Shown one piece after another: positions 1-5,665 of a stretch of 7,800 nt of DNA. The position numbers and the translations under genes were made by a program. This stretch comes from JAMOQA01 sp964582785 (lineage in GTDB: Bacteria; Acidobacteriota; Polarisedimenticolia; J045). The notes beneath the pieces are model-generated. The model made no database searches. It saw only the letters and a program-made list of their open reading frames with translations, and was not told the origin of the DNA. Numbering within the stretch: the first letter of the stretch is position 1; each line of letters begins with the position of its first letter. The stretch lies in NCBI GenBank assembly GCA_964582785.1, contig CAZOTT010000119.1:1-7800 (forward strand). Reading direction: 5' to 3'.

Positions 1-201
1 GAGCTTCAGGTCGAGGAAGATTTCCGCGCCCCCCCCCCGGGCCGCCCGCAGGGCCGCCTCGCCGTGGGCGACGAACGCCTCGAGGCCGATCTTGAAGGTG
101 CCGACCCGGCCGGACAGGGCCCCGGCCAGTTCCCGGACCCGGTCCAGGTCGGGCACGTCCAGGGCGACGGCCAGCCGGGACGCCGCGTCGCGGGCCGCCA
201 T
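1..201 (-). CDS. pyrF: Orotidine 5'-phosphate decarboxylase, N-terminal part (cut by window edge)
   Basis: OMP decarboxylase converts orotidine 5'-monophosphate to UMP, the last step of de novo pyrimidine synthesis, in the cytosol. Only the first 67 codons are present; the C-terminus lies beyond position 1. Visible family hallmarks are the first strand with substrate-binding Asp (LAVALDVPDLD, residues ~10-20), the FKIGLE strand (residues 36-41, Lys37), and FLDLKL (residues 62-67), the start of the DxKxxD catalytic motif with Asp64 and Lys66. The ATG at 201-199 shares one base with the pyrD stop (TGATG), so it is the third gene of the pyrK-pyrD-pyrF operon and is probably translated by coupling. 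A run of ten G on the coding strand (window 29-38) sits in codons 55-58. The frame is intact on both sides of it. The identification is firm despite the truncation. Confidence 0.95.
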   Translation of the reverse strand, partial: MAARDAASRLAVALDVPDLDRVRELAGALSGRVGTFKIGLEAFVAHGEAALRAARGGGAEIFLDLKL

Positions 202-1127
202 CACCGGTTCTCCTCGAGGGCGCCGACGAGTTCCCGCACGTCGGCGACCCCGTGGTCCGCGCACCACCGGTCCAGGTCCCCGACCAGGCGGGCGGCGAGG
301 GCCGGGTCGTGGAAGTTCGCGGTGCCGACCTGGACGGCGGTCGCGCCGACCAGGAGAAACTCCACCACGTCACGCACGCAGGTGATCCCGCCGATGCCGA
401 TGACCGGCACGTCGACGGCCCGGGCCACCCGGTGCACCAGGGCGACGGCCAGGGGCCGGATCGCGGGGCCCGACAGGCCCCCGGTTCCCCGGTGGAGAAC
501 CGGGCGGCGGGTCTCCACGTCCACGACCATCCCCGGGAACGTGTTGACGAGGGAGACGGCGTCCGCTCCCCCCTCCACCGCCGCCCGGGCGGTCTCGGCG
601 ATGTCCGTGACGGCCGGGGTGAGCTTCACCCAGACGGGCCGCCCGGTCACCTCCCGGACCGCCGCGGTGACCTCCCGGATCGCCGCCGGCGAGCGCCCGA
701 TCTCGAGGCCCCCCTCCCGCACGTTGGGGCAGGAGAGGTTCAGCTCGAAGGCGGCGACGCCCGGCTCCCGGTCGAGGGTCCGGACCACCGCCACGTAGTC
801 CGCCACCTGGTGGCCGTAGACGTTGACGATCACGGTCACCCCGTGCTCCCGGAGGACCGGCAGCTTCTCGCCCCGGAACGCGTCCACCCCGACGTTCTGC
901 AGGCCGATCGCGTTGAGCATCCCGCAGGGGGTCTCGACGAGGCGGGGCGGGGGGTTCCCCGCGCGGGGCCGGGGAGAGATCCCCTTGACCACGATCCCGC
1001 CGAGGGCGGCGAGGTCGCAGAACGGCTCGAACTCGAGGCCGTAGCCGAAGGTCCCGGAGGCGGTCAGGACGGGATTCTTCAGCACGAGCCCCCGCCCCAC
1101 GTCCACCTGCATCCTGGTCGGGCTCAC
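201..1127 (-). CDS. pyrD: Dihydroorotate dehydrogenase, class 1B catalytic subunit
   Basis: This FMN enzyme oxidises dihydroorotate to orotate (step 4 of UMP synthesis) and passes electrons to PyrK and NAD+. The 308-residue length is normal for PyrDB. Motifs seen: N-terminal KNPVLTASGTFGYG (residues 17-30); VVKGI with Lys48; NAIGLQN (72-78); NLSCPNV (130-136), where Cys133 is the catalytic base that marks class 1 (class 2 enzymes use Ser); VWVKLTP (165-171) with Lys168; GGLSGP (216-221); and the FMN-phosphate region GIGGI (244-248) and GTA (268-270). The start is chosen as GTG at 1127, not the internal ATG at 1112. The GTG overlaps the pyrK stop as GTGA and has GGGAGGT six bases upstream. The adjacent pyrK gene and Cys133 together argue for class 1B rather than fumarate-linked 1A. 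The long upstream extension of this reading frame is only antisense/out-of-frame openness in pyrK. Confidence 0.97.
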   Translation of the reverse strand: MSPTRMQVDVGRGLVLKNPVLTASGTFGYGLEFEPFCDLAALGGIVVKGISPRPRAGNPPPRLVETPCGMLNAIGLQNVGVDAFRGEKLPVLREHGVTVIVNVYGHQVADYVAVVRTLDREPGVAAFELNLSCPNVREGGLEIGRSPAAIREVTAAVREVTGRPVWVKLTPAVTDIAETARAAVEGGADAVSLVNTFPGMVVDVETRRPVLHRGTGGLSGPAIRPLAVALVHRVARAVDVPVIGIGGITCVRDVVEFLLVGATAVQVGTANFHDPALAARLVGDLDRWCADHGVADVRELVGALEENR

Positions 1128-1939
1128 GGCAGCACCTCCCGGGCGTCGAAGACCGGACCCTCGGTGCAGACCCGGACGTAACGGTCGAACTCTCCCCGCG
1201 GGTGGCGGCGCTCGACGACGCAGCCGAGGCAGGCGCCGAACCCGCAGGCCATCCGTTCCTCGAGGGAGAGCTGGCAGGGGATGCCCCGCTCGAGGCACAG
1301 GGCGGCCACGGCGCGCAGCATCGGCCGGGGCCCGCAGGCGAGGACGACCCGTTCTCCCCGGGGCGGCCCGGCCAGCCGTTCCCGCAGCGGGTCGGTGACC
1401 ATCCCGCGGAGCCCCAGGCTCCCGTCCTCGGTCACCGGGACGACCTCCCCGCACCGGTCCCGGAACCAGTCGAGGAGCAGGAGATCGCCCCGGGTCCGGC
1501 CGCCGAGGAACAGGATCGTCCGGGCCGCGACCTCCGGCCCCGCCTGCTGGACGAAGAGGGGGAAGGGGGCCACCCCGATCCCGCCGGCCACCAGCAGGAC
1601 CTCCGCCCGGTCCCCGTTTCCCGGGATCCAGAAGCCGCGGCCGAGGGGACCGAGGAGCGCCACCTCGGTCCCGGGCCGGAACCGGGACATCAGCCGGGTC
1701 CGCCGCCCGTAGACCCGGTAGACGATGTCCAGGGAGTCCGGGGCCTCCTCGGGGGGTCCGACCCGGGCCACGGAGAACGGGCGCCGGACGAGGGTCTCGC
1801 CCGGGTCGGGCAGCCCGATCATCACGAACTGGCCCGCCCGCGCTTCCCGGGCGATCGGGGCGGCGTCGAGGCGCATCCGGAAGCACCGTTCCCCGAGCGC
1901 TTCCTGCTCGAGGACGCGGGCGCGCAGGTCCTGGGCCAT
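1124..1939 (-). CDS. pyrK: Dihydroorotate dehydrogenase electron-transfer subunit (FAD, 2Fe-2S)
   Basis: PyrK carries electrons from PyrD's FMN through a [2Fe-2S] cluster and FAD to NAD+, in a PyrD2-PyrK2 complex. The product is 271 residues, normal for the family. The N-terminal ferredoxin-reductase FAD domain shows AGQFVMIGL (35-43) and the FAD-contacting RPFS (53-56). LGPLGRGF (96-103) is followed by the NAD-binding GGIGVAP (119-125) and ACGP (201-204). The C-terminal cluster ligands are Cys232, Cys237, Cys240 and Cys258 (CX4CX2CX17C), all present. The ATG at 1939 is preceded by GGGAGGA with about six bases of spacing. This is the first gene of the minus-strand operon, and its stop overlaps the pyrD start. 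A small hairpin covers its ribosome-binding site (separate entry). Long in-frame openness upstream to ~2827 is shadow coding over the divergent gene. Confidence 0.96.
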   Translation of the reverse strand: MAQDLRARVLEQEALGERCFRMRLDAAPIAREARAGQFVMIGLPDPGETLVRRPFSVARVGPPEEAPDSLDIVYRVYGRRTRLMSRFRPGTEVALLGPLGRGFWIPGNGDRAEVLLVAGGIGVAPFPLFVQQAGPEVAARTILFLGGRTRGDLLLLDWFRDRCGEVVPVTEDGSLGLRGMVTDPLRERLAGPPRGERVVLACGPRPMLRAVAALCLERGIPCQLSLEERMACGFGACLGCVVERRHPRGEFDRYVRVCTEGPVFDAREVLP

Positions 1940-1941
1940 CG

Positions 1942-1960
1942 CGGGTCCTCCCTCGGCCCG
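1942..1960 (-). promoter_or_regulatory. Hairpin over the pyrK ribosome-binding site
   Basis: On the minus strand CGGGCC (1960-1955) pairs with GG-A-CCCG (1948-1942). This gives six G-C pairs with one bulged A (1946) and a six-base purine loop GAGGGA (1954-1949). The Shine-Dalgarno GGGAGGA lies in the loop and 3' strand, and the ATG begins two bases after the stem. If the transcript includes the 5' strand, the hairpin would hide the site. The purine loop closed by CC/GG recalls the known PyrR-binding hairpin, but only about six of ten defined consensus positions match as I remember it. Regulation is inference. At this GC content a stem of this size can arise by chance. Confidence 0.35.
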
Positions 1961-1962
1961 GG

Positions 1963-1968
1963 AGTCTA
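1963..1968 (-). promoter_or_regulatory. Possible -10 element for pyrKDF
   Basis: The minus strand reads TAGACT at 1968-1963, a fair match to TATAAT and one of few AT-containing hexamers in this spacer. It is 23 bases upstream of the pyrK ATG. No convincing -35 hexamer is seen about 17 bases further up. If used, it would start the RNA near 1957, inside the hairpin over the pyrK ribosome-binding site. The two proposals therefore compete. Confidence 0.25.
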
Positions 1969-1980
1969 CCCCAGCCGCGG

Positions 1981-2033
1981 CCGGGGGCGGCCCGGTGACG
2001 GGGCGCTTGGCCCGCCACCGGTTCCGGGGGAAC
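1981..2033 (+). promoter_or_regulatory. Divergent spacer with short inverted repeats before the membrane phosphodiesterase-like gene
   Basis: The 102-bp spacer between the pyrK ATG and the divergent ATG at 2042 must hold promoters for both arms. Two short perfect inverted repeats are present: CCGGG-GGCGG-CCCGG (1981-1995) and GTTCC-GGG-GGAAC (2021-2033). The second ends eight bases before the ATG and contains the only G-rich stretch (2026-2032) that could act as ribosome-binding site for that gene. No clear plus-strand -10/-35 pair is visible. The arms are only five bases, so function is uncertain. Confidence 0.25.
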
Positions 2034-2041
2034 ATGGGCCG

Positions 2042-3820
2042 ATGCGGGGAATTCTCGATCGGGTGCGGGGAGGACTCTCCCCGTGGCTGTGGCTGGTCGC
2101 CGACGCGGGCCTGGCCGCGCTGGTCGCCCTGCCCGGGGAAACCCTGCTCCTCTACCTGCTGAGCCCGGACCTCGCCCTCACCCTCGGCGGGTTCGCCGCC
2201 ACGGCCGTGGCGCTGCTGCCCCAGGTCGTCGGCCTGTTCGTCCTGGCCGGCCCGGCCCTCGTCGCCCTGGGCAACGTGTTCGCCGTCGGCCGGACGACCC
2301 GCACCGGGATCCAGCCCCGCTACGTGCTGCACTTCCTCCTCCTGGACTGCGGCCTGCTCGCGGCCGCCGCGGCCTGGCAGTGGCGGGGAGTGGGGCACCT
2401 GCTGGCCGGCCCCGCCCGGGCCGCCCTGGCCCTGACGATCACCTCGCTCCTGGCCGCCACGGTCCTGCTCGGCGTGCTCGCCCTGCTTCTCGGGCGGCGG
2501 CCGTCCCTCTGGCCGACCCCGTGGCTCGTCGCCGTTTCCCTCGGCCTGCTCGTCGCCCTCGGCGTGGCGGCGGAGCTGCGCCGGGTGCGCCCGGAGCGGC
2601 CGCGTCCCCTCGTCCTGGGCCGGTTTCCCCCGGACCGCGGAGCCCTGCTGGTGGAGGTGCCGGGACTGTCCGGCGGACGACTGGACGAGGCCGTGCGGCT
2701 CGGTTCCGTACCGGCCCTTGCGGGGATCCTCGCCCGGGGCGTCCTCGCCCCGGTGACCGGCGGCCCCGTGCCGGACACCGTGGCCCTCCACGCGACCCTG
2801 GTGACCGGCAAGGGGCCCCGGGACCACGGGATCCTCGGCTCGGTGCGCTACCGGCCGGTGTTCGGCCGGCGGTCATTCGGCATCCTGCCCCGGGGGCTGT
2901 TCCTGCGCCGTCTGCTGGGCACCCCGTTCTGGCAGAAGGTTCCGGTGGACTGGAATTCCCTCACCGCGGTCGCCCTGCCCGAGATCGCCCGGGGTGTCGA
3001 CGTTCCCCTCGCCATCGTGGGGGACCCCCTGGCCTGGCCGTCCACCCCGGACGCGACCCGGGCCTCCTGGAGCGAACGGCGGCTCCTGCCGGGCGCCCTC
3101 GTGGCGATGCCCGGCCCGATTCCCCCGGTGATCTGCCCGGAGTTCTCGCCGGACGAGATCGCGGCCCGGTTCTTCGACCCGCCGGCGGACCGGCTCCGGG
3201 AAACCCCCCGGCTCGGCCGGCTGGTGGGGGAGGCGCTGGCCCGGGACCTGTGCGCCCTGCGGGTGGCGCGGGAGCTGGCCCGGGCGGGGAAGTGGCCGCT
3301 CCTCCAGGTCCGGCTGGCCGGTTACTACCGGGTCGCCTACCAGTTCGCCGGCTGGTCCCCCCGCCGCCCCGCCCGGGCGGTCTCCGACCTGGAGGTGGCC
3401 GCCTACGGGCGGGTGATGCTCCGCTACCTGCGGGAGCTCGACCCCCCCCTCGGGGAACTCCTCGAGGCGTCCCGGGGGCGGCTGGTCGTCCTCGTCTCGG
3501 AGCACGGGATGGAACCCCGCCGGGACGTCCGCCGCCTGCTCGCGGAGCTGCTGGGGCGGACCACCCCGACCGGGACCCATGCCGGTCCACCCCCCGGCCT
3601 GGCCGTCTTCGCGGGGGAGGGGACCCGGGCGGGCCGGCGGCTGGACGGCAGCGTGCGCCTCGAGTCGGTCCTGCCGACCCTCCTCTGGGGGATCGGCCTG
3701 CCCCCCGGCGAGGACATGGGCCCCCTGGTCCGGGATGCGTTCACCCCCGACTGGGCCGCCGGCCACCCGCCGGCGCCGGTGCCGAGCTGGGGGCTGCCGC
3801 CCGGGGGGCGCTCCCGTTGA
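2042..3820 (+). CDS. Multi-pass membrane protein with alkaline-phosphatase-superfamily (type I phosphodiesterase/NPP-like) domain, active site degenerate
   Basis: The 592-residue protein has an N-terminal membrane part with about five or six hydrophobic segments (roughly 15-40, 44-80 as one or two, 93-114, 121-150, 161-179). A basic linker and a soluble domain (~195-592) follow. The soluble domain follows the alkaline-phosphatase/NPP layout: strand ALLVEVPGLSGG (201-212), nucleophile loop DTVALHATLVTG (245-256), RDHGI (260-264), VVLVSEHGM (482-490), GTHAGPPPGL (511-520), and the typical ending VLPTLLWGIGLPPGEDMG (543-560). Thr246 aligns with the NPP nucleophile and His488 and His513 with metal ligands. 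The first Asp is Pro207, the DxxxH pair is Tyr429/Tyr433, and Asp of the usual SDHG is Glu487. It may therefore bind rather than hydrolyse, or use altered metal chemistry. Substrate is unknown. The ATG at 2042 is the first in-frame start; its Shine-Dalgarno is weak. It lies between the two pyr blocks, 97 bp before pyrR, with no obvious pyrimidine role. Confidence 0.85.
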   Translation: MRGILDRVRGGLSPWLWLVADAGLAALVALPGETLLLYLLSPDLALTLGGFAATAVALLPQVVGLFVLAGPALVALGNVFAVGRTTRTGIQPRYVLHFLLLDCGLLAAAAAWQWRGVGHLLAGPARAALALTITSLLAATVLLGVLALLLGRRPSLWPTPWLVAVSLGLLVALGVAAELRRVRPERPRPLVLGRFPPDRGALLVEVPGLSGGRLDEAVRLGSVPALAGILARGVLAPVTGGPVPDTVALHATLVTGKGPRDHGILGSVRYRPVFGRRSFGILPRGLFLRRLLGTPFWQKVPVDWNSLTAVALPEIARGVDVPLAIVGDPLAWPSTPDATRASWSERRLLPGALVAMPGPIPPVICPEFSPDEIAARFFDPPADRLRETPRLGRLVGEALARDLCALRVARELARAGKWPLLQVRLAGYYRVAYQFAGWSPRRPARAVSDLEVAAYGRVMLRYLRELDPPLGELLEASRGRLVVLVSEHGMEPRRDVRRLLAELLGRTTPTGTHAGPPPGLAVFAGEGTRAGRRLDGSVRLESVLPTLLWGIGLPPGEDMGPLVRDAFTPDWAAGHPPAPVPSWGLPPGGRSR

Positions 3821-3844
3821 CCCCCCATCCCGGCCCGGGCAAAC

Positions 3845-3904
3845 TGGCGCGGGCCGGGGAGCGGAAGGCCCGCGTCGATCCGCCGCGGGCACCCCGGGCC
3901 CGCG
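3845..3904 (+). promoter_or_regulatory. pyrR leader with four mutually complementary segments (candidate PyrR-responsive attenuator)
   Basis: In the 97-bp gap before pyrR I find segment A CGCGGGCC (3848-3855), B GGCCCGCG (3867-3874), C CGCGGGC (3884-3890) and D GGCCCGCG (3897-3904). A pairs with B over eight bases, extendable to eleven with two G-U pairs (3845-3855 with 3867-3877). C pairs with D over seven bases with a seven-base loop. B can instead pair with C, and A with D. D ends four bases before the pyrR Shine-Dalgarno GGAGG (3909-3913). There is no T-tract, so it is not an intrinsic terminator; any control would more likely act on translation or through Rho. The A:B loop GGGGAGCGGAA is purine-rich and gives CCGGGGAG (3854-3861), a partial match to the PyrR-binding loop consensus as I recall it. 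Extreme GC content makes chance pairing common. Confidence 0.45.
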
Positions 3905-3917
3905 ATGCGGAGGCGAG

Positions 3918-4730
3918 ATGACGGAAGGGATGGTCCTGATCCGGGCCGACGAGATCGACCGGGCCCTCGCGCGGATCGCCCACCAGGTGCTGGAAGAAGG
4001 CGGGGAGGAGGGTGACCTCGCCCTCGTCGGGATCCAGACCCGCGGCGTGCCGCTCGCCCGGCGGCTCGCCGCCAGGATCGGGGAGATGGAGGGGTCCGAG
4101 CCACCGGTCGGGATCCTGGACATCAACCTGTACCGGGACGACCTGTCCCGGGTCGCCGCCCACCCGGTCGTTCGGCGGACGGAAATCCCCTTCCCGGTGG
4201 AGGACCGGCGGATCGTTCTCGTGGACGACGTGCTCTACACGGGACGGACGATCCGGGCCGCCCTGGACGCCCTGACCGACCTGGGAAGGCCGCGCCTGAT
4301 CCGCCTGGCGGTCCTCGTCGACCGGGGAGGGCGGGAACTGCCGATCCAGCCGGACTTCGTCGGGCGCCACTTCAGCGCGGGTCCCGACCAGCTGATCGAC
4401 GTTCTGCTCGCCGAGACCGACGGGGGCCCGGACCGGGTCGTCCTGCGCCCGCGGGAACCGGACCCGGCGCCGGTGGCGGGAAAGGCCCCGGCGGGCGCCG
4501 CGGGAGGCCGGGCCGCGGCCGGGAAGGCCGCCGCGACGAAGAAGGCCGGGAAGGCGGCCTGCGGCAAGAAGGCCGCGACCCGGAAGAAGGCGGTCGCGAA
4601 GGCCGGGGCCCGCGGGAAGGCGGCCGCGAAGAAGAAGGCCGGGCCCCGGAAGGAGGCTACCGCCAGGCGGAAGAAGGCCGGCTCCCGGGGCAGCCGGGGC
4701 GGGAAGGGCCGGCCGGGAGGTGGGCGATGA
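3918..4730 (+). CDS. pyrR: Pyrimidine operon regulator / uracil phosphoribosyltransferase PyrR with Lys/Ala-rich C-terminal tail
   Basis: PyrR binds pyr mRNA in response to UMP/UTP versus PRPP and often has uracil phosphoribosyltransferase activity. The core (residues 1-~180) has the full family pattern: GIQTRGVPLARRL (38-50), LDINLYRDDL (67-76), the PRPP-binding VLVDDVLYTGRTI (100-112), RGGRELPIQPDFVGRHF (136-152), and a usual end near DRVVL. The normal RGHRELPI His is Gly138 here. Typical PyrR is about 180 residues; this one is 270. The extra ~88 residues (183-270) contain 18 Lys and 10 Arg, one acidic residue (Glu246), and otherwise mostly Ala and Gly. They resemble histone-H1-like or HU-type tails and are predicted disordered and nucleic-acid binding. 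The ATG at 3918 has GGAGG four bases upstream. The stop overlaps the pyrB start (ATGA). The tail is in frame up to that overlap, whose spacing to the pyrB Shine-Dalgarno is ideal, so a frameshift artefact is unlikely. Confidence 0.95.
   Translation: MTEGMVLIRADEIDRALARIAHQVLEEGGEEGDLALVGIQTRGVPLARRLAARIGEMEGSEPPVGILDINLYRDDLSRVAAHPVVRRTEIPFPVEDRRIVLVDDVLYTGRTIRAALDALTDLGRPRLIRLAVLVDRGGRELPIQPDFVGRHFSAGPDQLIDVLLAETDGGPDRVVLRPREPDPAPVAGKAPAGAAGGRAAAGKAAATKKAGKAACGKKAATRKKAVAKAGARGKAAAKKKAGPRKEATARRKKAGSRGSRGGKGRPGGGR
4535..4682 (+). repeat. Low-complexity Lys/Ala-coding repeat inside pyrR 3' end
   Basis: The DNA coding the PyrR tail is a degenerate repeat of AAG and GCC/GCG codons. The 12-mer GAAGAAGGCCGG occurs exactly at 4538-4549, 4631-4642 and 4670-4681, with several near copies between them. 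Such DNA is prone to length change by slippage or recombination, so tail length probably varies among relatives. The whole stretch is inside the pyrR reading frame. Confidence 0.7.
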
Positions 4731-5665
4731 GGCTGAGGGGACGGCACCTCCTGGGGATCGCCGGGATGGAGGCGGACGAGATCCGCCTGGTCCTGGACAC
4801 CGCCGAGTCGTTCCTCGAGGTTTCCGGCCGGGAGATCAAGAAGGTCCCGGTACTGCGCGGAAGGACGGTCGTCAATTTCTTCGTCGAGCCGTCGACCCGC
4901 ACCCGGACGTCGTTCGAACTGGCGGAAAAGCGCCTGTCCGCGGACACCCTGAACATCAGCGCCTCGATGAGCAGCCTGGTCAAGGGGGAAACCCTGCTGG
5001 ACACCGTGCGCAACCTCGAGGCGATGAACCCGGACTTCATCGTGATGCGCCACGCGGAACCCGGCGCCCACCTGCTGATCACCCGGGTGACGAGCGCTTC
5101 CGTGGTGAACGCCGGGGACGGCGCCCACGAACACCCGACCCAGGCGCTCCTCGACGCGATGACGATCCGGCAGCGGTTCGGGCGTCTCCACGACCTCGAC
5201 GTGGTCATCCTCGGCGACATCCTGCACAGCCGGGTGGCCCGGTCCAACATTCACCTGCTCACGACGATGGGTTCGCGGGTGACGGTCTGCGGCCCCCCGA
5301 CCCTGGTCCCGGTGGGGATCGAGGACCTGGGGGTCCGTGTGAGCCACGATCCCCGGGAGGCGATCGAGGGCGCCGACGTGGTCATGGTGCTGCGGATGCA
5401 GCTCGAGCGGATGAAGGCCGGCTACGTCCCCTCGCTCCGGGAGTACGCCCGTCTCTACGCCCTGACCCCGGAGCGCCTCGCGGGGGCCAAGCCGGACGCG
5501 ATCGTCATGCACCCGGGACCGATGAACCGGGGCGTGGAGATCGACAGCCGGGTGGCGGACGGGTCCCGGTCGGTGATCCTCGACCAGGTGGCGAACGGGG
5601 TCGCGGTCCGGATGGCGGTCCTCTACCTGCTGGCGGGAGGCGAGCGTGAAAACGTTGCTGCTTAG
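4727..5665 (+). CDS. pyrB: Aspartate carbamoyltransferase catalytic subunit
   Basis: ATCase joins carbamoyl phosphate and aspartate to form N-carbamoyl-L-aspartate (step 2 of UMP synthesis). The product is 312 residues, the usual length. Diagnostic sites are the carbamoyl-phosphate loop EPSTRTRTSFE (54-64), SSLVKGET (82-89) with Lys86, His109 in MRHAEPGAH, HEHPTQALLD (134-143), LRMQLER (222-228), and HPGPMNRG (262-269). The RxQxER and HPGP motifs separate it from ornithine carbamoyltransferase. The ATG at 4727 overlaps the pyrR stop as ATGA and has GGGAGG with six bases of spacing. The 3' end overlaps pyrC by 20 bases. No pyrI regulatory subunit is seen. The pyrC neighbour keeps all catalytic residues, so PyrC here is not the inactive DHOase-like partner known from some ATCase complexes, although a physical ATCase-DHOase complex remains possible. 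Confidence 0.98.
   Translation: MRLRGRHLLGIAGMEADEIRLVLDTAESFLEVSGREIKKVPVLRGRTVVNFFVEPSTRTRTSFELAEKRLSADTLNISASMSSLVKGETLLDTVRNLEAMNPDFIVMRHAEPGAHLLITRVTSASVVNAGDGAHEHPTQALLDAMTIRQRFGRLHDLDVVILGDILHSRVARSNIHLLTTMGSRVTVCGPPTLVPVGIEDLGVRVSHDPREAIEGADVVMVLRMQLERMKAGYVPSLREYARLYALTPERLAGAKPDAIVMHPGPMNRGVEIDSRVADGSRSVILDQVANGVAVRMAVLYLLAGGERENVAA

Noticed and set aside
1202..2041. Large open frame on the plus strand running through pyrK into the membrane gene (872 residues in all)
   Set aside because: The part before 2042 is antisense to a well-identified pyrK, shows Pro/Gly/Arg/Asp-rich nonsense composition, and reflects the rarity of stop codons at this GC content.
3442..3449. C8 run in the membrane gene, and a G8 run at 6677-6684 in pyrC, as possible phase-variation sites
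   Set aside because: Eight-base G/C runs are unremarkable at this GC content, both are in frame, and the encoded residues suit the protein context.
3821..3917. Intrinsic terminator between the membrane gene and pyrR
   Set aside because: The hairpins there are GC-rich but none is followed by a T-tract. They fit a leader or translational element better.
2083..3921. 612-residue plus-strand frame overlapping the membrane gene
   Set aside because: It is dominated by Arg, Pro and Gly with no recognisable motif. The alternative frame at 2042-3820 has membrane helices and superfamily motifs.
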